Part shown: positions 25,971-35,151 of the stretch, one piece after another
Position numbering within the stretch: the first letter of the stretch is position 1
How the letters are laid out: each line of letters begins with the position of its first letter
Assembly: GCF_900182555.1 (NCBI RefSeq)
Contig: NZ_FXTH01000004.1
Location: 62,001 to 126,000 of the forward strand
DNA length: 64,000 nt
DNA from: Fodinibius sediminis
Lineage (GTDB): Bacteria; Bacteroidota; Rhodothermia; Balneolales; Balneolaceae
Direction: 5' to 3'
The notes under the pieces: generated by a model
Told to the model about the DNA's origin: nothing
What the model saw: the letters and a program-made list of their open reading frames with translations, nothing else
Database searches by the model: none
Program-made: the position numbers and the translations under genes

Positions 25971-27196
25971 AGCTCTCTTATTTTTACTCGTTTAATCGTC
26001 TCTTGGTGCATAAAAAGCATGCCTAGTGAGATAGTAAAGGGCAGCATCATGGCCGGGGCTGTAATACGGTGTTCGGTAAAGGACGCAAAGGTGATGGTGA
26101 AGAAAGCAATTAAAAGGTAGTCGCGCAGCACCGGCAGGTCCCTGATATTCTTCAGGTACAGGAAAAGAGAGCCCCAGAACGTCAAAAAAAGCAATAACCC
26201 TACGATTCCCTGCTCAGCAAGAAGCTGCAGATACGAATGGTGAGCGTGGGCATCGGTATGAGCCTTGTTGGGCTGCGCATTATACTGCACATAGGGCACG
26301 ATCTCCCTGAAGTCGAAAGGCTGGTCGTCGTAGGAACCAACGCCCGTACCCAAAACCGGGGATTGCTGAAATAGATAGTACGCCCGTGGAAAAGCATAAA
26401 ACAGCCGGATCAGTACGTTGGCATTCTTTGTCCCAATCTCCTCGTCCAGCTCCACTTCCACATTATTTGAAACAGCAAGCTGCCCCTGGTAAAAAGGATA
26501 GCCGATCATGAGGCTCCCCACGGTAAACAATACCGGAACAAGCAGCAGCAGAACAAGGGTTTTGAATCGGTCGGTAACGGTGCAGTACCAGCCGGCTATC
26601 CCCAGAACCAACCCCAGGATAGACCCCCGGGAATAGGTAGCCAGCAGGATGACAAAGAGGAGCAGAAAGTAGAATCCTTCTTTTTTTCCTCGCCTGTGAT
26701 ACCAGTAGGCAAAACCCAGTGACCCCACAATGGATAAGAATCCTCCCACTGCATTCTGAGCATAAAACAGACCCCCAAAGACTACTTCCCGGAGACCTCC
26801 GAAAATATTGGCTGTCAGCAGATGATAGAGGAAGAGGAGGCCGTAGAGGGCAACCACAAACAGATAAAAATGCCGAAAGTATCGCTGGATCTTGAATTTG
26901 AAACTGAATAGCGGCAAAATCAGCAATGGTGCATAGGAAATGACAAAATTCCCATCACGCCGGTAAAAGCCAAACTCAACAAGCGATAACGGGTGATAGA
27001 GCAATACCCCCGTCAGAAAAAGCAGTACAAAAGCGTACAGCCAGGCTACCGGCCGCTGGATCTCATCCTTGTTGAGGGCAAAGAGGGCCAGCGGTACCAA
27101 AAGCGTCAATAGCGGACTGAAATACACGAAATTTGTTACCGTACCGAACAGCGATACAAGTGCCAGCCCCAATACAAATTTTCTCTGAAGCTCCAA
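25967..27196 (-). CDS. O-antigen ligase/polymerase family membrane protein
   Basis: Polytopic inner-membrane enzyme of the Wzy/WaaL superfamily, which polymerises or transfers undecaprenyl-linked glycan in the periplasm. The 409 aa sequence has about eleven hydrophobic helices. The large periplasmic loop (about 260-330) carries VLGTGVGSYDDQPF and HAHHSYLQLLAEQGIVGLLLF, the conserved His-containing Wzy_C end. The start is a TTG at 27196 because an in-frame TAG lies just upstream and no ATG occurs in the first 60 codons. Ligase versus polymerase cannot be separated by sequence alone. It overlaps the GT4 gene by 4 bases. Confidence 0.85.
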   Translation of the reverse strand: MELQRKFVLGLALVSLFGTVTNFVYFSPLLTLLVPLALFALNKDEIQRPVAWLYAFVLLFLTGVLLYHPLSLVEFGFYRRDGNFVISYAPLLILPLFSFKFKIQRYFRHFYLFVVALYGLLFLYHLLTANIFGGLREVVFGGLFYAQNAVGGFLSIVGSLGFAYWYHRRGKKEGFYFLLLFVILLATYSRGSILGLVLGIAGWYCTVTDRFKTLVLLLLVPVLFTVGSLMIGYPFYQGQLAVSNNVEVELDEEIGTKNANVLIRLFYAFPRAYYLFQQSPVLGTGVGSYDDQPFDFREIVPYVQYNAQPNKAHTDAHAHHSYLQLLAEQGIVGLLLFLTFWGSLFLYLKNIRDLPVLRDYLLIAFFTITFASFTEHRITAPAMMLPFTISLGMLFMHQETIKRVKIREL

Positions 27197-27214
27197 ACCT
27201 TTGGTCGTTCCCGG

Positions 27215-28117
27215 CTAAGTATTAAAAGTAAACATCAGTTTAATGACCATTGGAATCCGATCCCACTGAGCCCTTCTGATCCTGTTTATCACTGCATAGA
27301 TAAGAGATAAATAAACACAGGGCAAATATAAGGGAAAAAATCGATAGGTGAATTTAAGCCGGTTTTTTAACTGGTAGTAATCGGAAACCTTGCTCCTGCT
27401 GGCCTGCTTCAATTGTTCACCACCGGTGGAGGCCCCCTCCTTGTGATAGACGATACTTCCGGGCGCAAAGCCCAGGCTGAAGCTGTCACTGCCGCGCATA
27501 GCCCAGTCTATTTCTTCATAATACAGAAAATAATCTTCCCTCAGCAATCCTACGGTATCAATAAATTTCCGCGATACCATCATGGAGGCCCCTACCACAT
27601 AATCCATCTCCTGTTCAATGACTCGTGCAGACGGCAGGGAATCCGCCGGTTTATTCTGCCCAATATTCCGAATGGTTCCCAGCCACTTGTTAAACCGCCC
27701 TCCACCCCACGCCTGGGTAGTATCTCGCTGGCTGTAAAAGATGAGCCTGGATCCACAGATACCGATATCGGGATTTTCTTCCATGTGGTCCACCAGGCGT
27801 GCAAGAGCCCGGGGGTCAACGACAGTATCATTATTAAGCAGCCACAGGTATTCGGCTCCCCGTTCAAGCGCATGCCTAATCCCCAGGTTGTTCCCCCCCG
27901 CAAAGCCCCTGTTTTGGCTGCTTTCAAGAAGGGTTACATCCGGGAACCGGCTGCTGATCATCTCCACCGACTCATCCGTCGAGCCATTATCCACAACAAT
28001 TGGAGTAAACCGGCTATAGTCCAGCTTTTCCAATGAATGCAGGCATTCAATGGTATCCCGCCAGCCGTTCCAGTTGACTAAAATAATAAAAACCTCTGGT
28101 GTTTCTGTTAAGCCCAT
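27215..28117 (-). CDS. Glycosyltransferase family 2, rhamnosyltransferase-like
   Basis: GT-A fold inverting glycosyltransferase. The 300 aa product begins FIILVNWNGWRDTIECLHSLEKLDYSRF. It has IVVDNGSTDES (about 40-50), GFAGGNNLGIRHALERGAEYLWLLNNDTVVDP with the DxD-like NND metal site (about 95-98) and DYFLYYEEIDWAMRGSDSFSLGFAP, features shared with rhamnosyltransferases such as WbbL. A C-terminal hydrophobic segment may attach it to the membrane. I use the ATG at 28117; the frame is open to a TTG at 28135. dTDP-rhamnose genes at 40.7-43.9 kb would provide its possible donor, which is inference. Confidence 0.88.
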   Translation of the reverse strand: MGLTETPEVFIILVNWNGWRDTIECLHSLEKLDYSRFTPIVVDNGSTDESVEMISSRFPDVTLLESSQNRGFAGGNNLGIRHALERGAEYLWLLNNDTVVDPRALARLVDHMEENPDIGICGSRLIFYSQRDTTQAWGGGRFNKWLGTIRNIGQNKPADSLPSARVIEQEMDYVVGASMMVSRKFIDTVGLLREDYFLYYEEIDWAMRGSDSFSLGFAPGSIVYHKEGASTGGEQLKQASRSKVSDYYQLKNRLKFTYRFFPLYLPCVYLSLIYAVINRIRRAQWDRIPMVIKLMFTFNT

Positions 28118-28160
28118 AAACGCATCCTGTAACAACTATTATAGTAGACCTTGAAGGGAC

Positions 28161-29693
28161 TCACCGGCTAAGAACATGCTCTTTCAGTTCGTGGTAAAGA
28201 TTCATAATACGATTCCGCTCCTCCTCCCTGAGCGTATAAGACCATAGCAGGAAAAAACTCAGAACAGCAGACATCCCGCCAAATGCCAGTAGGAAGATCC
28301 GATCAACGATAAAATAATAGCCAGTAAGCAATAATCCGAACAGGATGACATAACCAAGCAGCTGTCGAAACAGCACCTTCCGGCTGTGTCTCATAAACGG
28401 GATCAGCCGGTTGCAAAAATACAGCAGCATGGCACCATCAATAGCTACGCGCAGTACCCAGGCTACAGCAACACCCACCACACCGATAGACCGGGCGAGA
28501 AACCAGATAAGGGCAAGGTAAATCGGCAGTTCCACCATATGCAGCTTGGCCCGTATATCAGGGCGGCCCACCGCCTGAATGGCTGTCGAAGGGACCATGG
28601 CTATGGAGTTAATCAGAACCCCGGCTGCCAGTATTTGCAGTACCAGGGTGCTGTTTTCAGCAAACTCGCTGCCCAGCCAGTAATACAGCAGCGGCTCGGC
28701 TGTAAGAATCAAGAAGGTCACAATGGGCACCATAGCCAGAAAAAGATAGCGTATTGATTTTTGATGAAGCGCAACCAGCTTCTCATCATCCTTCAGGGAG
28801 TATACACTGAAAGCGGGAAACATGACTCCCATAAACCCGCTTGAGATGATGCCCAGGCGAGTCACCATCTCATAGGGCGTAGTGTAATACGCCACGGCGC
28901 TCATTGTCAGGATCGCCCCCAGTATAAAACGATCCATATATACCATAATGGGACTGATAAAATTGCTGATCGTAAGCCACGCCCCAAAACTCAGCAGTTC
29001 TTTGGCCCACCGAACAAAAGGGTATTCCGACGGACTTATATACTCCTGTCCCTGCCAGCTGTAGTACAGGTAGATAACAAAGGAGACTGCACGTCCGAGG
29101 GCCAGCAACAAAACGACATGATGCAGCTGATTGCTGAAAGGAAGAACCAGCAGCGGTCCTACATAATTAATGGTGCTGGCGGGTATTTTCACCGCATTAA
29201 CCAGGGTAAAGCGCTGCTGTGCCTCCAGAACACCCCGCGCCCCGACCGAGCCCAGTACCAGCGGAATCGAGGCGCTTAGAATATAAAACGCTTTTTGTGT
29301 TTCCCCGGTAAGTCCCTGCGGGATGTTAAGCAGATCCTCTACCAGGTATGGAGTTGCAATCGTAATAAGCATACCGCCCACAACCCCAAAAGCTATCAGC
29401 AGCAGAATGGAGGTAATGATAATGGGCGACAGCTGCTCCCCGCCCCGCGCTTCCTCGTCGGCCACAAACTTGGTTGTGGCCCGACCCAGTCCCATATCGA
29501 ACAGACCGAAATAGCCTATGACAATCCAGACGATGGTTAACACCCCAAAGCGCTCCGTTCCCAGCCCGTCAATGACAAACGGTATCGCAATTACTGCAAA
29601 AAGCAAGGGGATGCCGCGTCCCATTACATTAACCAGCGTATTCCGAGCCAGAATACCCTTTCCCTCGGTCGAAGAACTGGACGATAGCTTCAT
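28161..29693 (-). CDS. Wzx-type flippase (polysaccharide/oligosaccharide exporter family)
   Basis: MOP-superfamily membrane protein that flips lipid-linked glycan repeats to the periplasmic face. The 510 aa sequence has about 14 hydrophobic helices. It starts GILARNTLVNVMGRGIPLLFAVIAIPFVIDGLGTERFGVL and continues FGLFDMGLGRATTKFVAD, both typical of the family. A Pro/Gly-rich conserved region at about 95-150 follows. The ATG at 29693 is the natural start, and there is a 44-base gap to the GT2 gene. Together with the ligase/polymerase and the Wzz-like gene it forms a Wzx/Wzy-type set, here without an outer-membrane exporter. Confidence 0.9.
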   Translation of the reverse strand: MKLSSSSSTEGKGILARNTLVNVMGRGIPLLFAVIAIPFVIDGLGTERFGVLTIVWIVIGYFGLFDMGLGRATTKFVADEEARGGEQLSPIIITSILLLIAFGVVGGMLITIATPYLVEDLLNIPQGLTGETQKAFYILSASIPLVLGSVGARGVLEAQQRFTLVNAVKIPASTINYVGPLLVLPFSNQLHHVVLLLALGRAVSFVIYLYYSWQGQEYISPSEYPFVRWAKELLSFGAWLTISNFISPIMVYMDRFILGAILTMSAVAYYTTPYEMVTRLGIISSGFMGVMFPAFSVYSLKDDEKLVALHQKSIRYLFLAMVPIVTFLILTAEPLLYYWLGSEFAENSTLVLQILAAGVLINSIAMVPSTAIQAVGRPDIRAKLHMVELPIYLALIWFLARSIGVVGVAVAWVLRVAIDGAMLLYFCNRLIPFMRHSRKVLFRQLLGYVILFGLLLTGYYFIVDRIFLLAFGGMSAVLSFFLLWSYTLREEERNRIMNLYHELKEHVLSR

Positions 29694-29767
29694 TTATAGC
29701 CGGCAGTTAAGAATGATTTCGAAACAGTGTCATTGAGATTTGACAAACGCAAGCCGGGGCGGAACCA

Positions 29768-30838
29768 TCAAATTTTATGACTGACATTCCGGTAGATGTT
29801 CCGACCGGCGATGTAAAGAAAGGAGACAGCAAGCCCTGCAAAAAACGAAAGCAAGAGTATGAGTATTCGCTGCGGTTCACTTTTCTCCCTGGGTATATTC
29901 ACCGACTGTAAAGGCTTAAAGACCGGTGTTTGTTCCTGCACTTTCATCTTCGCTTCCATCAGCTGCTGCGAAACACTGTTGTACATGTTATAGGCCAGAT
30001 CGAACTCAGCCTGCAGACGCTGTTCACGGGCCCGCGATTTCGCTGTAGCCAAATTTACGTTCTGATCCAGAAAGGTGGCCAGTTCATCCTGCACTTCTTT
30101 GAGACGCTCTTGTGCCTGCCGGTGCTGGGTTTCGGCAAAAGCCAGATCTTCTTTAGCCTTCTGGGTGCTGTAAGATTTAATGAACCGCTTGAGCATGTTT
30201 ATCATTTTGCGATTCACCTGTGCAGCGGCAAGGGGATCCGGCATGGTCGCTTCCACAGTCAGTACCCCAGTCTCACTTTCCAATTCAATGGCGATGCGCT
30301 CCTGCATCTCCTTTATCACCTCCAGCTCATCATTGGTCAACTCCACGACGGCATCCTCATCAAATTCCTTGCGAAGCCAGGCCGGGAGCTGCTCTGGAGA
30401 CGAGGGGCCGATGAACTTCCGAGGCAGGCCGATGGTATACTCGATCAAAAATTCAAATAGTGACAGGGTGCGAACTTCTTCAAAATAGGTATATCCGCTG
30501 ACCGTAGTATCATGCTCGGAAAAATAGATATCCTGACTTAGCAGATTGTGCTGAAAGCCCAGGCTTTTCACAATTTTGGGATATACCTCCGGGGCGATGG
30601 TTCCCTCTTTCGACAGATCCATCCCCCCCATGCTCCCCAGCCCCAGCATCCCGCCGTAGCTTTCCAGCAGATCGCCGGCGGAGCTCTCACTGCTCTTCAT
30701 CTCTGGCATCAGCAGAGCCTCGGAGGTATACTCTACCGGGCTGAATAACGCAATAAGGAGCCCAAGAAAAACAAACCCGCCCGTTATCCTGGCAATCAGG
30801 GAACGTTGATCGCGCAGCAGCCGGAACAGTTCGATCAT
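29768..30838 (-). CDS. Wzz-like chain-length determinant protein
   Basis: Polysaccharide co-polymerase that sets glycan chain length. The 356 aa product has a first membrane helix (about 15-35, GGFVFLGLLIALFSPVEYTSEALLMPEM), a long periplasmic helical domain (about 40-320) including the coiled coil AKEDLAFAETQHRQAQERLKEVQDEL, and a last helix (about 330-350). The Pro-rich turn NIPREKSEPQRILILLL is typical of Wzz. No tyrosine-kinase domain is present. The ATG at 30838 falls inside NMIELFRLL, where family members usually have 15-50 residues before. The frame stays open 44 codons upstream without an ATG, GTG or TTG, so the true start is uncertain. Confidence 0.85.
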   Translation of the reverse strand: MIELFRLLRDQRSLIARITGGFVFLGLLIALFSPVEYTSEALLMPEMKSSESSAGDLLESYGGMLGLGSMGGMDLSKEGTIAPEVYPKIVKSLGFQHNLLSQDIYFSEHDTTVSGYTYFEEVRTLSLFEFLIEYTIGLPRKFIGPSSPEQLPAWLRKEFDEDAVVELTNDELEVIKEMQERIAIELESETGVLTVEATMPDPLAAAQVNRKMINMLKRFIKSYSTQKAKEDLAFAETQHRQAQERLKEVQDELATFLDQNVNLATAKSRAREQRLQAEFDLAYNMYNSVSQQLMEAKMKVQEQTPVFKPLQSVNIPREKSEPQRILILLLSFFAGLAVSFLYIAGRNIYRNVSHKI

Positions 30839-31136
30839 GTTGACCGCATTTTCCCCCTCCCGGCGCTCCTCATCAATAGGTATGAGACGATATTCTTTAG
30901 CGGAAAGCTGGTCACCCGACTGAGGGTCCTCAGACGGCTCGGAATCGCTATGTTTTTTCTCCTTACTCAGTCTTTCCTCTTTCTAAATTTAGGGGGTTAA
31001 CGGTTTATAGGCACAAATTATACGGATTTTTAAGGTGCCTGAAAAGATTATTCTTCGTGCCACTGCAACCCTTGATATATTGCTATGGGCAATGTACCGG
31101 TATACAAAGAGGGGGTCAGCGACAGGAGCTTTAAAT

Positions 31137-31835
31137 TTATGATGCCCCGACAGTTCGCCCGTTTCGCAGTTCAAGAGCATGGTTGTACAACTCGTAATCA
31201 CGAGCATGAAATGATTTCAGCTCTCTGATCAATCCTTCATCTTCAAAGCCCGGTTTGGACTCGCGGGGACTCCGGTTTTTCTGGGGAACAGCAATCTCAT
31301 CTTTCCCCAGATAACGATCTGCAAAATAGCGGACATCCTGCTCATAATGTTCGGTTAGGCCGATAAAATCAAAGCGCTCAACAGGAAAATTCCACAGAAA
31401 CATGGAATACATATTCCTCAATTCCTCAGAAAAGGCAAATTGTCGAAGGGTCCAGTCCTCCTCCACCACTCTCCTGTGCAGGGGCTTCGGTGTATCCGTC
31501 TCGTAGGTGCGGAGCCAAAAATAATAATGGGAGATGATGCGCTCTATGGGATCACGAAGCCAGGTTATAAACACCGTATTCTTTTTGCCATAGAGATGAT
31601 CATACTTGTACGGCAGAAAATGACCGTGGATGCACTTTACAAACCGGTACCGGTAAAAGTGTTCATAATTTCTTTTGATACGTTTCCGGGCCCTTTCGGT
31701 TTCTTCCTCTCGCTGCTCAGGGGTCCAGTGGATGGGATAGTCATAGTCCTTGGAAAACCGCAATTTATAATGGCGCTGCAGAAGCTCCTTAAAACTGGTG
31801 CCTCCACACTTGGGCATGTGCAATGATATGATCAT
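31137..31835 (-). CDS. Sulfotransferase (PAPS-dependent, family 2-like)
   Basis: Transfers sulfate from PAPS, most likely to a sugar of the neighbouring glycan. The 232 aa protein has the 5'-phosphosulfate loop HMPKCGGTSF (residues 6-15) and the 3'-phosphate motif WLRDPIERIISHYYFW (about 92-107). The N-terminus has IHGHFLPYKYDHLYG, a segment shared with membrane-associated sulfotransferases, but no membrane helix is seen. The ATG at 31835 precedes the first strand directly, a normal start for bacterial members. It lies at the upstream end of the glycan locus but 298 bases from the Wzz-like ATG. No PAPS-synthesis genes occur in the window. Confidence 0.82.
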   Translation of the reverse strand: MIISLHMPKCGGTSFKELLQRHYKLRFSKDYDYPIHWTPEQREEETERARKRIKRNYEHFYRYRFVKCIHGHFLPYKYDHLYGKKNTVFITWLRDPIERIISHYYFWLRTYETDTPKPLHRRVVEEDWTLRQFAFSEELRNMYSMFLWNFPVERFDFIGLTEHYEQDVRYFADRYLGKDEIAVPQKNRSPRESKPGFEDEGLIRELKSFHARDYELYNHALELRNGRTVGAS

Positions 31836-32119
31836 GATAAGCCGGCTTCCCGCTATAGTTTTAGGCTGTTAAAATTCCATATGCATCAATACAATGGGCA
31901 TTGATCGCTCCAATACTATTTATCTGGGTGAAAATAAGCGAAAGCCACCAGATAATAAACTGGGATACGCTAGTCCCGCGGGATTTTACTGATGTATGTA
32001 TACAAGCAGAGGAATCAACAGCTCCTGTAACTGCATCCGGGGGACGGAAATCGGTGGCCGCCCCTTACTCTTACCGTTTTCGGGGCTATCTGTTTCAAAA
32101 GAAGACGGGCAATCTTCCC

Positions 32120-32788
32120 CTACATATCGATGAACTTGAGCAGTTCATCAGCACGGGTTTCAAGATCCTGGTTAAAGATTTCGTTCTCCGAGTTGGTGGA
32201 AATCACATAGTCGTAACGGCGGAGGGCTGCTGCAACACGGCTTACATCCTGAAGGTCAATCTTAAACGAGAGCTCAATAGTCTGGGCAGATTCCTCGGAC
32301 TTTTCGACCGTCAGCCCCAGAATTTTAGCCCCCTCCCGCTCCATGATATTCACAATTTCGGTAATTGAGAAGTCCATACGATCGAGCACAACCGTAATGA
32401 CAGAACCCGGTTCCGTTATGTTAAGCATCCGGGGCAATACATTCAGTACCTCATCCTTCTCGATGACCCCAAGCAGTTTCCAATCCTCATCGACCACCGG
32501 TAACAGCTTCCGCTCGTACTGCAGCATCAAGCGGGCTGCTTCAAACACATGCTGGCCCCAGTACAGCTTGATCGGATCCTGGAGATCAATATCAGAGACG
32601 GAATTTCCGGATTCAGCCGTTTCCAATGCGTGGTAAGAAACCTCGCCAATCAGGGTATGGGTAGTGCTGTCAATAACCGGCAGCGTCTGCACGCCCTCCT
32701 GGTCCATCCGTTCTTTAACCGTCTGAATGGTATCGGTACCGTTCAGCGGCTTAAATTTTGACGTTATAAGTTTTTTCTTTACCAGCAT
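32120..32788 (-). CDS. CBS-domain pair protein with C-terminal ACT-like domain
   Basis: A 222 aa cytoplasmic protein. Residues about 1-120 form two CBS domains (VQTLPVIDSTTHTLIGEVSYHAL; KLLPVVDEDWKLLGVIEKDEVL), which normally bind adenosine nucleotides. Residues about 125-205 (GSVITVVLDRMDFSITEIVNIMEREGAKILGL) fit an ACT-type or related ligand-binding fold. No catalytic domain is present, so a regulatory role is likely but its partner is unknown. It lies 43 bases downstream of hflX on the same strand, so co-transcription is possible. The 284 bases between it and the sulfotransferase gene hold no gene I can support. Confidence 0.85.
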   Translation of the reverse strand: MLVKKKLITSKFKPLNGTDTIQTVKERMDQEGVQTLPVIDSTTHTLIGEVSYHALETAESGNSVSDIDLQDPIKLYWGQHVFEAARLMLQYERKLLPVVDEDWKLLGVIEKDEVLNVLPRMLNITEPGSVITVVLDRMDFSITEIVNIMEREGAKILGLTVEKSEESAQTIELSFKIDLQDVSRVAAALRRYDYVISTNSENEIFNQDLETRADELLKFIDM

Positions 32789-32831
32789 TGGCCTGTTCTT
32801 TTTTATAGTGTTTACTCCATAAACAGATTAC

Positions 32832-34124
32832 CTAGGCAACTGATTCCGCTGTATCAATATTCTCAAGCAGAGATTTCAGCCGCATTAAATCGGACTTTGC
32901 AATACTGAAGGTCACTTCAACATCCGATCCGACGTATTCTTTCTTCAGAATATTGGCCTCGCGGTGTAAAAAGGCAACCCCTTCATATTTCGCTACGGGA
33001 ATGCTCATCGTCTTCGTAACAAAATCCTCCTCAATAAGGTTCTGGATTTTTTCCTCCAGCTTCAGCAGTCCAATGCCACGTTCAGCAGATATAAAGACCG
33101 CATCCGGGTACTGTTGTTTCAGCTCACGAATGCGCTGAGGATCGATGGTATCGATCTTATTGAACACCAGCTGCACCTTTTGCTCGTCAGTTATATTCAT
33201 GTCATCGAGTGTCTCATTAACCACATCAATATAATCCTGAATCATCAGGGAAGAAGCATCGACAACGTGCAGCAGAATATCAGCCTCGCGTACTTCGTCC
33301 AGCGTCGATTTAAAACTTTCAATCAGATCATGCGGGAGTTTTCGGATAAAACCAACCGTATCCGAAAGCAAGACATCATAATTTGCTATCTCACAGCGGC
33401 GGACCGTTGAATCGAGGGTTGCAAACAGACGATCTTCAGCCAACACTTCAGTGTCAGTCAACGCATTCATGAGCGTTGACTTGCCGGCATTGGTATAACC
33501 AACCAGGGAGACCCGAACATTGTCAGAGCGGCCTTTGCGCTGGGTCTGCCGCTGCCGGTCAAGCTTCTCCAGTTTATCCTTGAGGTTGGAGATGCGCTTA
33601 TCGATCAGCCGGCGGTCCGTCTCAATCTGAGTTTCACCGGGTCCGCGCGTGCCAATCCCCCCTTGCTGGCGGGACAAGTGCGTCCAGAACCGGGTCAGCC
33701 GCGGCAGCAGGTACTGCAACTGTGCCAGTTCCACCTGGGTTTTAGCTGCCGATGTCTGCGCGCGGGAGGCAAAGATATCGAGAATCAGCCCACTGCGGTC
33801 CAACAGCTTGGCCTTGGTGGCCTTTTCAATATTGCGAATCTGCGTGGGCGTGAGATCATCATCAAAAATCAGGGTATCTATTCCCTCATCGCTCACTCGC
33901 CGTTTCAGTTCCCGCAACTTTCCAGAGCCGATATACGTGGACGGATCGGGATGCATTCGGTTCTGGAGAACCTTGTCCACGGTTATACCACCGGCCGTAC
34001 GGGTAAGCATCTCAAGTTCGTCCAGGTACTCCTCGGCCTGTACACGAGGTGTTTCCGGACCGTAGATTCCCACTAAAAGGGCCCGCTCCTGGACTATATC
34101 AGAATTTTGTATCTCTTCAAACAA
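32832..34124 (-). CDS. hflX: GTPase HflX
   Basis: Ribosome-associated GTPase that splits stalled or stressed 70S ribosomes. The 430 aa protein has the HflX N-terminal domain (about 1-190) with MHPDPSTYIGSGKLRELKRR, the glycine-rich linker QQGGIGTRGPGETQIETDRRLI and a coiled coil. The G domain then follows: G1 VSLVGYTNAGKSTLMNAL, G3 DTVGFIRKLPHDLIESFKSTL and G4 NKID. The C-terminal domain (about 360-430) is short. The ATG at 34124 gives a normal N-terminus (MFEEIQNSDIVQERALLVGIYGP). The neighbour at 34173-34760 is 48 bases upstream on the same strand. Confidence 0.96.
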   Translation of the reverse strand: MFEEIQNSDIVQERALLVGIYGPETPRVQAEEYLDELEMLTRTAGGITVDKVLQNRMHPDPSTYIGSGKLRELKRRVSDEGIDTLIFDDDLTPTQIRNIEKATKAKLLDRSGLILDIFASRAQTSAAKTQVELAQLQYLLPRLTRFWTHLSRQQGGIGTRGPGETQIETDRRLIDKRISNLKDKLEKLDRQRQTQRKGRSDNVRVSLVGYTNAGKSTLMNALTDTEVLAEDRLFATLDSTVRRCEIANYDVLLSDTVGFIRKLPHDLIESFKSTLDEVREADILLHVVDASSLMIQDYIDVVNETLDDMNITDEQKVQLVFNKIDTIDPQRIRELKQQYPDAVFISAERGIGLLKLEEKIQNLIEEDFVTKTMSIPVAKYEGVAFLHREANILKKEYVGSDVEVTFSIAKSDLMRLKSLLENIDTAESVA

Positions 34125-34172
34125 ATGACTAGGGTTCTATACGTTATAAATTAAGTGTGCGTTGCTGCTTGA

Positions 34173-34760
34173 TCACTTGAACTGTTCAACATTAATGGTG
34201 TCATCATCCTTTACGTAACACCGTATGCGATGGCCCAGCTTATGGGCCACCAGGTTCTGGAAGGCCTGCCGGCGTTTGTGAGGCACTTGCAGCTCCAGAC
34301 GGATTAATTCCGAATTTTCATCATAGGCATCAGCGGAGTAAATGAAAATATAGTGCATGTGCTCGTCTGTTTCTTTCTCCACAAAATCACGTATCTGATG
34401 CCAGGCCACCGTCTGTGAGGGCTCATTGACATTCTTGACAATCCCATGGTCGGTGATAAACCGTTTGCTGGCAAAAAAACTGGTAGTAAACCAACAGAAA
34501 CCCATCCAGCTGTAAAGTCCTGCGGCAACCATCTCGGTTGTCGTTCCCCGGTAAAGAGCCAAACTCCCGGCTGCCAGTGTTACTGCCAGAAAAAGAGTCG
34601 CAAAAAGTGGGTATCCTTTAATTTTTCCCGTTTTCCAACTAAGCCGGATGTTCCGTAACCGCACAACATTCAGCAATGTCGATGAAGCCAAAAACACGGC
34701 CGCGAGTGTAAAGGTCCCCAATATGAACCAGTAGATAATATGTAAATCAGTCTCAACCAT
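34173..34760 (-). CDS. Membrane protein with C-terminal PH-like domain, unknown function
   Basis: A 195 aa protein with three or four N-terminal hydrophobic helices (about 7-30, 50-70, 78-100). A soluble C-terminal half (about 98-195) contains RFITDHGIVKNVNEPSQTVAWHQIRDFVEKE. The pattern of membrane helices followed by a short beta domain with a Trp-x-x-I-xDF element recalls bacterial PH-like membrane proteins (DUF5673-type), but this is a weak resemblance. There is no catalytic motif. The ATG at 34760 is preferred. It probably shares a transcript with hflX, 48 bases downstream. Confidence 0.7.
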   Translation of the reverse strand: MVETDLHIIYWFILGTFTLAAVFLASSTLLNVVRLRNIRLSWKTGKIKGYPLFATLFLAVTLAAGSLALYRGTTTEMVAAGLYSWMGFCWFTTSFFASKRFITDHGIVKNVNEPSQTVAWHQIRDFVEKETDEHMHYIFIYSADAYDENSELIRLELQVPHKRRQAFQNLVAHKLGHRIRCYVKDDDTINVEQFK

Positions 34761-34893
34761 ATGTTCACTTATTGACTCAGCAGTCGCAGCTGGATATCAA
34801 TCGGTTATATTTAAATAAAGCAAAGTTGCACAAATAAACCAGTATGATCATCATTTTTTGCTTTATGTATAACGCATCAAAAGGAGATGCATT

Positions 34894-34977
34894 ATGTTCT
34901 TTCTGATCAGATTTATAAACGCTGCTAAAAACCGGGGTCACTGCTCTGATGCCAGTTTATCGCCCCCCCGGTACTAA
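34894..34977 (+). CDS. Possible small ORF with strong Shine-Dalgarno site
   Basis: A 27-codon frame starting MFFLIRFINAAKNRG, preceded by AAAAGGAG seven bases before the ATG. This is stronger than the ribosome-binding sites of most real genes here. The first eight residues are hydrophobic, but there is no clear membrane segment. No family is recognised and the length is too short for composition tests. It could be chance; it is listed because the site is unusual. Confidence 0.2.
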   Translation: MFFLIRFINAAKNRGHCSDASLSPPRY

Positions 34978-35151
34978 ATTAGTCGCGGCACAAAATTCCG
35001 GGCATCTCACTTCGTTATCTATACCCATTTCGGTAGACGGCATCCGCGATCTGCCCGCAGCCCTTGGTTTGAGGAACCTCACTTTATCAAATTGGTAAGA
35101 AAGAATATCATTGGCGGACTATAAAATTGACGCCTTCATTTATGCTAATAA

